Positions 42,376 to 50,938 of a stretch of DNA of 51,866 nt are shown here, piece after piece; within the stretch, counting starts at the first letter, position 1, and each line of letters opens with the position of its first letter. A model generated the notes under the pieces. The model worked only from the letters and a program-made list of their open reading frames with translations. It had not been told where the DNA came from and searched no databases. The stretch spans positions 2,585 through 54,450 of the forward strand of contig JACNKN010000036.1 in the NCBI GenBank assembly GCA_014382015.1, read 5' to 3'. A program made the position numbers and the translations under genes. Source of the stretch: Fidelibacterota bacterium. Lineage in GTDB: Bacteria; Fidelibacterota; Marinisomatia; Marinisomatales; TCS55.

Positions 42376-43656
42376 TTGATTGATTCCAAAAAATCCATAT
42401 GGGCCTGGTCGTTTTACGATTGGGCCAACAGCGCATTTGCCACCACTGTTATGGCAGGATTTTTCCCGGTATTTTTCAAGGAATATTGGTCAAATACAGA
42501 TAGTGTAACCTTAAGTACATGGTATCTTGGTTTGGCCAATTCCATTGCATCAATTATTGTAGCTGTATTTGCTCCTTTTCTTGGTGCCATTGCGGACAGA
42601 GGCACAGCCAAAAAGAAATTTTTAATTACATTTGCATTCTTGGGGATTCTAGGTACGGGTGCCCTCTGGATGGTGAAACAAGGTGATTGGCAATTGGCCG
42701 TGTTATTATATGTAATTGGTTCAATTGGGTATTCAGCGGGGAACATATTTTATGATTCACTCCTTCCGGGTGTGGCATCCAAGAAAAAGATTGATTATGC
42801 TTCCTCACTGGGCTTTTCCATCGGGTATGTTGGCGGCGGAATTCTTTTTTTAGTGAATGTACTCATGTTTCAATTTCCGGAAATGTTCGGGATAGCAAAT
42901 GGCGCGATTGCCATTCGATTATCCTTTATTTCTGTGGCAGTATGGTGGGCGGTATTTTCAATCCCAATTATTCTTTTTGTGAAAGAGCCAAAGATCCATG
43001 AACCGATTGGAATTGGTTCAGCTATTGGTGCAGGGTGGCACCAGTTAAAAAACACTATAAATGATATTAAACATTTACATGTGGTGGGCACCTTTCTACT
43101 GGCCTATTGGCTATACATTGATGGCGTAGATACCATTATCAAAATGGCAGTGGATTATGGCAGTAGTCTTGGGTTCCCATCAAGTTCACTTATTACTGCA
43201 TTGTTATTGGTCCAGTTTATCGCATTCCCAGCCACATTAGGATATTATTGGTTTGCATCAAAAATTGGTATTAAAAGGGCTATTTATGTGGCAATCCTAG
43301 GCTACATGATTATTACCATATTCGGTGTATTTATGACCGAGCAATGGCATTTTTATACATTGGCAATTATGATTGCTTGTTTTCAGGGAGGGATTCAGGC
43401 GCTCAGTAGATCCATGTATTCTCGAATAATACCGAAGGAAAAATCAGCGGAATTTTTTGGGTTTTATAATATGCTGGGAAAATTTGCAACCATAATAGGT
43501 CCCCCGTTAATGGGATATGTAGGATTGGTGACTGGAAATCCAAGAATGGGAATTTTATCATTGGTTATCCTCTTTTTAGCTGGCGGATTTATTCTATCAA
43601 AAGTTGATCTTGACGACGGGGAACGAATGGCGAAAGAATATTTATCAAAGAAATAA
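42376..43656 (+). CDS. MFS transporter, UMF1/Atg22-like
   Basis: A 426-residue transporter with about 12 membrane helices. The N-terminal IWAWSFYDWANSAFATTVMAG is the signature of the UMF1 (Atg22-like) branch of the major facilitator family. ALSRSMYSRIIPKEKSAEFFGFYNMLGKFA is the matching second-half motif. Substrates are mostly unknown; yeast Atg22 exports amino acids. The start is TTG 42376, with a GAGG ribosome site. It ends the long plus-strand run, followed by the structured element at 43691. Confidence 0.88.
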   Translation: MIDSKKSIWAWSFYDWANSAFATTVMAGFFPVFFKEYWSNTDSVTLSTWYLGLANSIASIIVAVFAPFLGAIADRGTAKKKFLITFAFLGILGTGALWMVKQGDWQLAVLLYVIGSIGYSAGNIFYDSLLPGVASKKKIDYASSLGFSIGYVGGGILFLVNVLMFQFPEMFGIANGAIAIRLSFISVAVWWAVFSIPIILFVKEPKIHEPIGIGSAIGAGWHQLKNTINDIKHLHVVGTFLLAYWLYIDGVDTIIKMAVDYGSSLGFPSSSLITALLLVQFIAFPATLGYYWFASKIGIKRAIYVAILGYMIITIFGVFMTEQWHFYTLAIMIACFQGGIQALSRSMYSRIIPKEKSAEFFGFYNMLGKFATIIGPPLMGYVGLVTGNPRMGILSLVILFLAGGFILSKVDLDDGERMAKEYLSKK

Positions 43657-43690
43657 AAAAAATACTTGAAATAAATATCAATTTTAGGAT

Positions 43691-43780
43691 AAACTTTTTC
43701 CATGAAGCCCCGCAGGTGTGGCGTGCTCTTCAGGGAAAAAAGTTTTTCTCGAGGGTGTATTTGCGGGGCTTTTTATTTTT
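43691..43780 (+). ncRNA. Structured RNA or complex terminator with competing helices
   Basis: AGCCCCGCA (43706-43714) pairs with TGCGGGGCT (43762-43770), followed by a T-run (43770-43780): a terminator stem with a long 47-base loop. A second long hairpin uses AAACTTTTTCC (43691-43701) against GGAAAAAAGTTT (43734-43745), continued by TGAAG (43703-43707) against CTTCA (43728-43732). The two share bases 43706-43707, so the result is a switch or a pseudoknot. Upstream TTGAAA (43674) and GATAAA could be a promoter. No riboswitch class was recognised. It may simply terminate the MFS gene. Confidence 0.5.
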
Positions 43781-43818
43781 AATGCCTGCAACACAACTAA
43801 TTGAAAGGAAATAGGATT

Positions 43819-44214
43819 ATGCCAGGATTTTCAGCAAAGTATTCCCAAATGGTCATGCCCGACCATATCAATATTGTGGGCACTTTATTTGGAGGACAGA
43901 TGATTGCGTGGGTGGATCTTGCAGCTGCAAAAGTGGCGTTTCGGTTCTTAAAAGGTGCGGATATTGATGGCGCTGTTACACGTGCCATTGATAAGGTTGA
44001 ATTCAAGGAACCTGTATATTTAGGGGACTGGGTAAATTTTACCGCAACCGTCATATCGTCCGGGAGTACATCATTTAGAATTGAAGTAGAAGCCCATGCA
44101 GAGGGACGCCATATGGACCCGAGATTAGCCTGTGTTGCAACCGTTGTGATGGTGGCAGTTAAAAAGGATCCTGACGGAAATTATATTAAAACGACCCATG
44201 GAAAAACCTGTTAA
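43819..44214 (+). CDS. Acyl-CoA thioesterase, hotdog fold (YciA/BFIT type)
   Basis: A 131-residue hotdog-fold protein. ATG 43819 is chosen over an in-frame TTG at 43801 because of the AAAGGAAATAGG ribosome site in between. The VMPDHINIVGTLFGGQMIAWVDLAAAKVAFRF block is the substrate and catalytic Asp segment of the YciA/acyl-CoA hydrolase family. The HLDxVxF-like piece is FKEPVYLGDWVNFTATV. It would cut acyl-CoA to free acid and CoA. It follows the structured RNA and overlaps the next gene by 17 bases. Confidence 0.9.
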   Translation: MPGFSAKYSQMVMPDHINIVGTLFGGQMIAWVDLAAAKVAFRFLKGADIDGAVTRAIDKVEFKEPVYLGDWVNFTATVISSGSTSFRIEVEAHAEGRHMDPRLACVATVVMVAVKKDPDGNYIKTTHGKTC

Positions 44215-45118
44215 TTCCATCCGAAAATCCTTTCCTTTTTTATTTCTCTTTTTTAATATTTTATCAGCTCAGGATTCAGTGGGCGTGGATTCAAGCCAAA
44301 GCCCGGTTATAAAAAAAGGTGAAGAATATGAAACTGTTTTGATCACTGCTGTGGTAAATCCTGTCAATGTAACACCCACAGCATACCGCTTGAGTATCTA
44401 TCCCCGGAACCATCCGGCTGAGCCATTCATCCAAAAATTATTTTTTCCCGGTGAACCCATTCAAATAATGCTGCCGGCCAATATTTTAAATACCGATACC
44501 TTAGGGAATGTTGCGAAACTGGAACCATTGGGCCACCAATATGAACATCAATATCGTATGTTTAATTCTGGAAAGGGGGAAATAAAACTTCAACCGTTTA
44601 CCGTTTTAGTGCCGGGAGATATTCTCAAATTGACAGTATTAGAAGCGGGATCAGGAAGTCCAATTCCATTTTCGAAAATACGCATAACCCAAAATGGGGA
44701 AATGCTATCAGATTCAAAAACGGATTCTTCTGGTTATGTTCGATTGAGAATTCCTGTATCACGGAATAAAAAAGAACCTGTTTTAATGGCCATAAATACA
44801 AATGGTCAATTTCCACCATGGAAAGGCCGTATCGATATCCAAGATGGTGTTCATGAAAAAACCATCCAAATTTCTTCACTGACGCTAGAAAAAGGGGAAA
44901 CGATTTATGAAGTTATTGATGATTTAGCTCCTTTTCGTGAAGGGCCTGAAAATGGCGCAGCCCTTTTATTCTTTCTGAACAAAGGTGACCAGGTTGTGGT
45001 TTCAAAAGTAGCAGGAGATCGCCTATTTGGCCGGGTACGCATCTATTTGGATAAACAAGAAAAATATCACAATATATCCGGTTGGATATTGGATAAATAT
45101 ATACGGTTAAAGGAATGA
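44198..45118 (+). CDS. Secreted protein with Ig-like and SH3-like domains
   Basis: A 306-residue exported protein with a signal peptide (FPFLFLFFNILSAQ, about residue 26). The middle (residues 130-230) has a strand-rich stretch with SKIRITQNGEMLSDSKTDSSGYVRLRIPV, a carboxypeptidase-regulatory-like Ig domain. The C-terminal 60 residues (GDQVVVSKVAGDRLFGRVRI, then ISGWILDKYIRL) look like a bacterial SH3b domain, which often binds cell wall. Function unknown. The ATG lies within the thioesterase gene, so the two are coupled. Confidence 0.65.
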   Translation: MEKPVNSIRKSFPFLFLFFNILSAQDSVGVDSSQSPVIKKGEEYETVLITAVVNPVNVTPTAYRLSIYPRNHPAEPFIQKLFFPGEPIQIMLPANILNTDTLGNVAKLEPLGHQYEHQYRMFNSGKGEIKLQPFTVLVPGDILKLTVLEAGSGSPIPFSKIRITQNGEMLSDSKTDSSGYVRLRIPVSRNKKEPVLMAINTNGQFPPWKGRIDIQDGVHEKTIQISSLTLEKGETIYEVIDDLAPFREGPENGAALLFFLNKGDQVVVSKVAGDRLFGRVRIYLDKQEKYHNISGWILDKYIRLKE

Positions 45119-45188
45119 TTTCAATTGAATTAGAAATGGTTTATTTTTAATTTTCAGCACTTAATTTTAATCAATAAGGGGAAATATC

Positions 45189-47126
45189 ATGCCATCTAAA
45201 ATTTTCAATCCACCGACAAGCTTTTCCACCAAATCCCACGTAAAAAGTTTTGAGCACTATCAAAAGACCTATTTATCTTCTATTTTAGATCCAAACGCAT
45301 TTTGGGCAGAAAAAGCAGATAGACTTTCCTGGTCAAAAAAATGGGATTCAGTGGGTGACTTTGATTTTGCCAAAGCGGTTATTAAATGGTTTGAAGGGGG
45401 TAAAATCAATGTAAGTTATAACTGTCTGGACCGCCATGTAGAAGCAGGGCATGGGGATCGTACAGCCCTGATCTGGGAAGGAAATAATCCAGCCGAAGAT
45501 CAGCATTTTTCTTATAAGGAATTATTGGATGAAGTGCAAAAATTCGCCAATGTACTTAAAAATTTAGGCGTAGAAAAAGGGGATCGTGTTTGCCTCTATA
45601 TGCAAATGATACCTCAATTACCGGTTGCCATGCTGGCTTGTGCCAGAATCGGTGCCATTCATTCAGTTGTTTTTGGTGCATTTAGTCCTGATTCACTGAG
45701 GGACCGCATTAATGATTCTGCCTGTAAAATCTTAATCACACAGGATACAGGTGTGAGAGGAAAAAAACAGGATATTCCCATGAAAACCAATGCCGACAAA
45801 GCGGTGTCTCAAACACCGTCGATTGAACATGTTATTGTGGTTGATCGAACTGGAGAAACTGTCGACATGACTGATGGAAGAGATATTTGGTGGAAAGAAG
45901 AAATGTCTAAAGCAGAATCGGAATGTAAACCCGTTGAAATGGATGCAGAAGATCCATTATTTATTTTATATACTTCAGGTTCTACGGGGAAACCCAAGGG
46001 TGTGTTGCACACGACCGGAGGATACCTATTATATACTAATTATTCTTTTGAGCAGATCTTCGATTATAAAAAAGAAGATAAATATTGGTGTACGGCTGAT
46101 ATCGGTTGGATTACGGGTCACTCATATATTGTGTATGGACCCTTATCCAATTGTGCCACATCGGTCATGTTTGAAGGTGTACCTAATTTCCCAGATTATG
46201 GCCGATTTTGGGAAGTAGTTGATAAACATAAAATTACTTTATTTTATACGGCGCCGACCGCATTAAGGGCATTAATGAAGGAAGGGAATGATTGGGTCAC
46301 TAAATACGATCTTTCTTCTTTACGATTATTAGGTACAGTAGGTGAACCCATCAAAGAACCGGAATGGATGTGGTACCACAATATTGTTGGAAAAGGGAAG
46401 TGTCCCATCGTTGATACCTGGTGGCAGACAGAAACGGGCGGTATATTGATTTCACCTTTACCCGGTGCAATTTCCACAAAGCCCGGATCAGCTACTTTTC
46501 CATTCTATGGAATTGAACCTGTTTTACTAACGGAGGAAGGTGAAGAAATTGAAGGGAATGATGTATCCGGATTACTTGCAATAAAATCTTCTTGGCCGGG
46601 ACAAATGCGAACCCTTTATGGAGATCATGATCGGTTCATTGATACTTATTTTTCACAATTCCCTGGATATTACTTTACGGGTGACGGTGCCCGCCGCGAT
46701 GAGGATGGCTATTACTGGATTACAGGAAGGGTAGATGATGTGCTTAATATATCCGGTCATCGAATAGGAACGGCAGAGGTTGAAGGTGGTATTGGTAAAG
46801 CAACCGGTGTTGCGGAAGCAGCAGTTGTAGGATTTCCTCACGATATTAAGGGACAGGGAATCTATGCCTTCGTTACGCTCATGACGGGTGTAGAAGAATC
46901 AGATTCAATTATTAATGACATTCGCGCAAGGGTTGCCAATGATATTGGACCCCATGCGAAACCAGATAAAATCCAATTTACACCTGCATTACCTAAAACA
47001 CGATCAGGGAAAATCATGAGACGAATTCTTAGGAAAATTGCCGAAGGTGATACGGATAATATGGGAGATATATCCACATTGGCAGATCCATCAGTTGTTG
47101 AAAGTTTGGTAGAAGGGGCTGTTTAA
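45189..47126 (+). CDS. acs: Acetyl-CoA synthetase
   Basis: A 645-residue AMP-forming enzyme making acetyl-CoA from acetate, ATP and CoA. The adenylate-forming core has [48 protein letters not shown] and [20 protein letters not shown]. The C-terminal domain carries the acetylation-regulated lysine in [17 protein letters not shown]. Length equals the family (E. coli 652). A good ribosome site precedes ATG 45189. The next genes make or use small aldehydes, so it could capture acetate from them; that is inference. Confidence 0.96.
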   Translation: MPSKIFNPPTSFSTKSHVKSFEHYQKTYLSSILDPNAFWAEKADRLSWSKKWDSVGDFDFAKAVIKWFEGGKINVSYNCLDRHVEAGHGDRTALIWEGNNPAEDQHFSYKELLDEVQKFANVLKNLGVEKGDRVCLYMQMIPQLPVAMLACARIGAIHSVVFGAFSPDSLRDRINDSACKILITQDTGVRGKKQDIPMKTNADKAVSQTPSIEHVIVVDRTGETVDMTDGRDIWWKEEMSKAESECKPVEMDAEDPLFILYTSGSTGKPKGVLHTTGGYLLYTNYSFEQIFDYKKEDKYWCTADIGWITGHSYIVYGPLSNCATSVMFEGVPNFPDYGRFWEVVDKHKITLFYTAPTALRALMKEGNDWVTKYDLSSLRLLGTVGEPIKEPEWMWYHNIVGKGKCPIVDTWWQTETGGILISPLPGAISTKPGSATFPFYGIEPVLLTEEGEEIEGNDVSGLLAIKSSWPGQMRTLYGDHDRFIDTYFSQFPGYYFTGDGARRDEDGYYWITGRVDDVLNISGHRIGTAEVEGGIGKATGVAEAAVVGFPHDIKGQGIYAFVTLMTGVEESDSIINDIRARVANDIGPHAKPDKIQFTPALPKTRSGKIMRRILRKIAEGDTDNMGDISTLADPSVVESLVEGAV

Positions 47127-47176
47127 AAAGATTCATATCACTAATTGATTTGTTCTACCTGTAATTTCACTATATC

Positions 47177-48430
47177 ATGAGTATAATTATACAAAACGTC
47201 CTTTTGGATGAACGTCAGGTTGATATCCTGATTAAAGGTGGCATTATTAATAAGATTGGTCATCAATTAAATCTGTCAGCCGATACTTTAATTGATGGGT
47301 CAGAAAAAGCAGCGATTCCCTCTTTTGTGAATGCTCACACTCACAGTGCCATGACATTAATGAGAAGTTATGCAGACGATATGAAACTTCATGATTGGTT
47401 GGAAAATAAAATTTGGCCTTTTGAAAAAAATATTACCGAGGAAGATGTGTATTGGGGTACACGATTGGCTTGTATTGAAATGATCAAAACAGGCACCACC
47501 CATTTTAATGATATGTATTGGCATTACCGTGAAACCGCACGGGCAGTCATTGATTCCGGTATTCATGCAAATCTATCCAGTGCTTTTATTGATTTAGGAA
47601 ATGAAACTATAACCAAAAATCAAATGGCTGAACAAATTGAGTTGTATAACCATCGGAGTGAATTTGCTCCAAATATTACGTTTACACTTGGGATTCATTC
47701 ATTATATACTGTATCTAAATCGGGGGTTGAATGGACAAGAGATTTTGCAAAAGAACATAACATAAAAATTCATATGCATTTATCTGAGACTGAAAAAGAA
47801 GTGGACGAATGGGTTGAGAAAACAGGGATGCGCCCGATTGAATATTTGGATAAAATAGATATGTTGAGCCCAAATCTTATCGCCGCCCACGTGAATTGGG
47901 TTACAGATGACGAAATTAAACTGCTCGCAGATAATGATGTAGGAATCGTTCATTGTCCCACATCCAATATGAAATTGGCATCGGGTGTTTTTCCTTACCA
48001 ACAAATGAAAAAAGCTGGTGTGCGAATCGGTCTCGCAACGGATGGTGCCGCTTCGAATAATAATATAGATATGCTGGATGAAATGAAAGTGGCGGCATTA
48101 CTTCAGAAATCATCCAGCCAGGACCCCACAGTCATGCCAGCGGAAGAAGTATTTGAATTGGCAACAAAGGGGAGCGCATCGCTTTTTGATTTAAATATGG
48201 GTGAAATTTCTATAGGAAAATCTGCAGATTTATTGTTAGTGGACTTAAATAATATTCATCTTATCCCAAACCATCATCTTATCCCGAATCTCGTTTATTC
48301 AGCACACAGCGGGTGTATTGATACAACAATTGCTAAAGGAAGGATACTCATGGAAAACGGCAAAGTTAAAGATGAAGAAAAAGTGATTGAAGAATTTCAA
48401 AAATCGGCAAATAAACTCGTACAAGGATAA
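47177..48430 (+). CDS. mtaD: 5-methylthioadenosine / S-adenosylhomocysteine deaminase
   Basis: A 417-residue amidohydrolase of the MtaD/DadD group. Zinc ligands are in NAHTHSAMTLMRSYAD, KIHMHLSETEKEV and the ATDGAASNN aspartate, with the AAHVNWV block between. The 'DMKLHDWLENKIWPFE' segment is typical of this group. It deaminates methylthioadenosine, adenosylhomocysteine or 5'-deoxyadenosine to the inosine forms. The aldolase starts 1 base after its stop. The convergent mtnA gene fits a salvage route for these nucleosides. Confidence 0.9.
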   Translation: MSIIIQNVLLDERQVDILIKGGIINKIGHQLNLSADTLIDGSEKAAIPSFVNAHTHSAMTLMRSYADDMKLHDWLENKIWPFEKNITEEDVYWGTRLACIEMIKTGTTHFNDMYWHYRETARAVIDSGIHANLSSAFIDLGNETITKNQMAEQIELYNHRSEFAPNITFTLGIHSLYTVSKSGVEWTRDFAKEHNIKIHMHLSETEKEVDEWVEKTGMRPIEYLDKIDMLSPNLIAAHVNWVTDDEIKLLADNDVGIVHCPTSNMKLASGVFPYQQMKKAGVRIGLATDGAASNNNIDMLDEMKVAALLQKSSSQDPTVMPAEEVFELATKGSASLFDLNMGEISIGKSADLLLVDLNNIHLIPNHHLIPNLVYSAHSGCIDTTIAKGRILMENGKVKDEEKVIEEFQKSANKLVQG

Positions 48431-48431
48431 C

Positions 48432-49079
48432 ATGTTATTAAAAATCGAAAGAGAATCATTAATTGATTGGTATCAAAAAATGTTTGATACGGGGCTTACC
48501 AATGGTACCTCCGGTAATGTGAGCATATTTAATCGAAAAGAAGCATTGGTGGCCATGTCACCCACAGGGGTAGGGATTGACCGATTAACACCTGAAGATA
48601 TTTCAATTGTTGAATTAGATGGAACACTTGTTGAAGGTCTTAAACCGTCCAGTGAAGTTGAAATGCATAATATATTGTATCGAAATAGGGAAGATATCAA
48701 TGCCATTGTACATGGGCATACCATATATGCCACCACAGTCGCCTGTTTAAGAGAAGATTTACCTGCGATTGATTATATGATTGCAGTTGCAGGCGGAAAT
48801 AATGTTAGATGTGCTGAGTATGCAACTTATGGAACGCGGGAATTGGCAGAAAATGCGTTACAAGCGATGGAAGGGAGAAAAGCTGTTTTATTGGCGAACC
48901 ATGGATTAATCACTGGCGCGGAAAATATTCAAAATGCATTTCATATTGCTGAACAAATAGAGTATATATCCAAATTATATGTGAAAGCAAAGTCGATGGG
49001 TGAGCCCGTTATTTTATCGGATGATGAGATGGAAAAAATGGTTAAACTTTTTAAAAATTACGGCCAAATAAAAAATTAG
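48432..49079 (+). CDS. Class II aldolase, FucA-like
   Basis: A 215-residue zinc aldolase, the same length as E. coli FucA. ATG 48432 lies 1 base after the mtaD stop. The motifs follow FucA closely: NGTSGNVSIF, MSPTGVGIDRLT, SSEVEMHNILYR (Glu base), HGHTIYATTVA (zinc His pair), IDYMIAVAGGNNVRCAEYATYGTRELAENA and LLANHGLITGA (third His). Candidate substrates are fuculose-1-phosphate or, from context, 5-methylthioribulose-1-phosphate / 5-deoxyribulose-1-phosphate as in the DHAP shunt. MtnB dehydratase is a less likely reading because the sequence follows FucA. Confidence 0.9.
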   Translation: MLLKIERESLIDWYQKMFDTGLTNGTSGNVSIFNRKEALVAMSPTGVGIDRLTPEDISIVELDGTLVEGLKPSSEVEMHNILYRNREDINAIVHGHTIYATTVACLREDLPAIDYMIAVAGGNNVRCAEYATYGTRELAENALQAMEGRKAVLLANHGLITGAENIQNAFHIAEQIEYISKLYVKAKSMGEPVILSDDEMEKMVKLFKNYGQIKN

Positions 49080-49112
49080 ATTATTAATATAGCGGAGGTT
49101 TACCGTATCTTT

Positions 49113-49214
49113 TAACCCCTTTGGGTTTCCCCTATGACAGGGAAAAATATAGGATTGGGAAATGGAATCCTCTAACCATCTCCCCGGTCATAGGAGAGAA
49201 TAAAAGAGGGGTTA
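49113..49214. repeat. Long imperfect inverted repeat between convergent genes
   Basis: TAACCCC (49113-49119) pairs with GGGGTTA (49208-49214), and CCTATGAC (49131-49138) with GTCATAGG (49187-49194). The intervening bases also partly pair. The whole 102-base palindrome lies in the 168-base gap between the aldolase and mtnA, whose 3' ends face each other. It could end transcription from both sides, or be a MITE-like palindromic element. No coding frame was seen. Confidence 0.5.
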
Positions 49215-49247
49215 TTAAAAATTGGTAAAATGTTGGAATTCATACGA

Positions 49248-50294
49248 TTAACCAATGTCGGAGTCACCTCCTTGATTTATTTTTTTCAATTCACCTGGAT
49301 TAAAAATACCCTGTTCAGTAATGATGCCTGTAATGTATTTCGCAGGTGTTACATCAAACGCAGGGTTTAATGCAGAACTTCCCTGAGAGGCCACTCTCAA
49401 TCCATTCACGTCTAATACTTCATTTTCATCTCGTTCTTCAATGGGAATATCATTTCCGGTAGGGCAGGTAAAATCAATGGTTGAAATCGGTGCCGCAATA
49501 TAAACGGGTATGCCATTTTCGTGAGCCACAACCGCCTTTTCATATGTCCCTATTTTATTAGCCACATCTCCATTCGCAGCAACACGATCTGTCCCGGTGA
49601 TGACCATATCTACTTCGCCACGAGCCATATAAAAACCAGCAGCATTATCCGCAATAACCGCATGGTTGATTCCTTCTTGGTGAAGTTCGAAAGCAGTCAG
49701 TTTAGCGCCTTGGAGTCTTGGGCGGGTTTCATCTACAAAAACAAAAATATTTTTACCATTTTCATGGGCAATACGCATGGGCGATAAAGCAGTGCCATAA
49801 TCGACAGTTGCCAGTGCACCTGCATTACAATGGGTTAACAGCTTATCTCCATCTTTTATTAATGTATCTCCGTATACGCCAATCTTTCGGCAGGCTTCCG
49901 CCGATGCATCCACATATGATTGCGCAGAATCTCTGGCGATACGCTTGATGGCATCTGGGTCGGACTCTGACAATATTTTGGACATGACATAATCTAATCC
50001 ATGCTGAAGATCATAAGCAGTGGGTCGTGTTTTAAATAAAATATCCCGAACTTTTATAATTTTTTCTTCATTGGGTTTATCCATATTATGAATAGCCTGA
50101 GCGAGGCCAAATACACCCATGGCACCAATGGCAGGGGCACCACGAATAATCATAGTTGAGATTGAATTAGCCACATCTTCCAAAGAATCTATCGTAATAA
50201 TTTTGAATTCTTCCGGGAGTTTGTTTTGTTCAATAGAATGAATAGTATTGCCAACCATCCATACACTCCGATAATCTTGTCCATTTATTTTCAT
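49248..50294 (-). CDS. mtnA: S-methyl-5-thioribose-1-phosphate isomerase
   Basis: A 348-residue enzyme of the eIF2B-alpha-like fold that isomerises methylthioribose-1-phosphate to methylthioribulose-1-phosphate. The catalytic cysteine is in THCNAGALATVDYGTAL and the catalytic aspartate in ITGTDRVAANGDVANKIGT. The RGAPAIGAMG substrate loop is present near residue 53. Length matches the family. It is convergent with mtaD-aldolase and lies 4 bases downstream of the vapC gene. It links those genes to methylthioadenosine recycling. Confidence 0.95.
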   Translation of the reverse strand: MKINGQDYRSVWMVGNTIHSIEQNKLPEEFKIITIDSLEDVANSISTMIIRGAPAIGAMGVFGLAQAIHNMDKPNEEKIIKVRDILFKTRPTAYDLQHGLDYVMSKILSESDPDAIKRIARDSAQSYVDASAEACRKIGVYGDTLIKDGDKLLTHCNAGALATVDYGTALSPMRIAHENGKNIFVFVDETRPRLQGAKLTAFELHQEGINHAVIADNAAGFYMARGEVDMVITGTDRVAANGDVANKIGTYEKAVVAHENGIPVYIAAPISTIDFTCPTGNDIPIEERDENEVLDVNGLRVASQGSSALNPAFDVTPAKYITGIITEQGIFNPGELKKINQGGDSDIG

Positions 50295-50297
50295 AAT

Positions 50298-50675
50298 TTA
50301 GGAGCTGAATCTATCTTTATATGGTATAATGGATAAGAGTTTTTTATCTAAGGTCCATACTTGGCATCCTCGATCTTTTGCATAAATCAATATAGCGGAA
50401 TCAATTAGACCAACCCCCTTGGCTATCCATTTATTATTTCCGGATATTTCGCCTGCCTTAAAGAAAATTCCATCCATGGAGAATTTGGGGAGGTGATGCC
50501 AATAATTGGATATGATGGTTCTTTCCCGTTTGTTTTTCACACCTTGCATGAGTTCACCAAAAACAGGTTCTGCAGCAATCACCTCCCCTCGTTCGAGGTG
50601 GACTTTTAATTTGGGGAAAATAGAAGAATGATTTTTAAAGAATTCGATCCAGACTGAAGTATCAACAACAATCAT
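50298..50675 (-). CDS. vapC: VapC-type PIN-domain toxin
   Basis: A 125-residue PIN ribonuclease with the acidic set intact: D5 in VVDTSVW, the Glu of EPVFGELMQG, the Asp of GLIDSAILIYA and the late Asp of WTLDKKL. VapC toxins cut tRNAs or rRNA when free of antitoxin. It overlaps the vapB stop by 4 bases and the operator palindrome lies before vapB. Unlike the broken copy at 27089, this pair is complete. Confidence 0.9.
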   Translation of the reverse strand: MIVVDTSVWIEFFKNHSSIFPKLKVHLERGEVIAAEPVFGELMQGVKNKRERTIISNYWHHLPKFSMDGIFFKAGEISGNNKWIAKGVGLIDSAILIYAKDRGCQVWTLDKKLLSIIPYKDRFSS

Positions 50676-50884
50676 GAGCGGTTGATTTCTCTTGAAGATT
50701 GTGCATCAAAATCAGATTTGAACTCCAAAGGTTTTTCTGATACTTGAAGATTCAAATCATGAATCTTTTTTATATCTACCCATTCGGTGAGTGCCTTGAT
50801 AAGTGAGTCAGTAATATTTTTCCCGTGGGTTAAAGTTTTAACCTCATCTATTAGCGCTTCAGGTATGAGTGCTGTTACTTTCAT
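50672..50884 (-). CDS. vapB: VapB-type antitoxin
   Basis: A 70-residue protein. The N-terminal MKVTALIPEALIDEVKTLTH and ITDSLIKALTEWV segment is a ribbon-helix-helix DNA-binding unit. The tail (LNLQVSEKPLEFKSDFD) would wrap the toxin. The vapC start overlaps its stop by 4 bases. The 21-base palindrome at 50892-50912 is placed 8 bases before the ATG and is likely its autorepression site. Confidence 0.85.
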   Translation of the reverse strand: MKVTALIPEALIDEVKTLTHGKNITDSLIKALTEWVDIKKIHDLNLQVSEKPLEFKSDFDAQSSREINRS

Positions 50885-50891
50885 GGCTGAA

Positions 50892-50912
50892 TATACGATA
50901 GGCTATCGTATA
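50892..50912. promoter_or_regulatory. Palindromic operator of vapBC
   Basis: TATACGATAG (50892-50901), a central G, and CTATCGTATA (50903-50912) form a perfect 10+1+10 palindrome directly upstream of vapB. A further half-site, ACGATAATT, begins at 50919. This is the expected arrangement for an antitoxin-bound operator overlapping the promoter. Confidence 0.7.
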
Positions 50913-50938
50913 GGAAAAACGATAATTACCTCGGTTTT

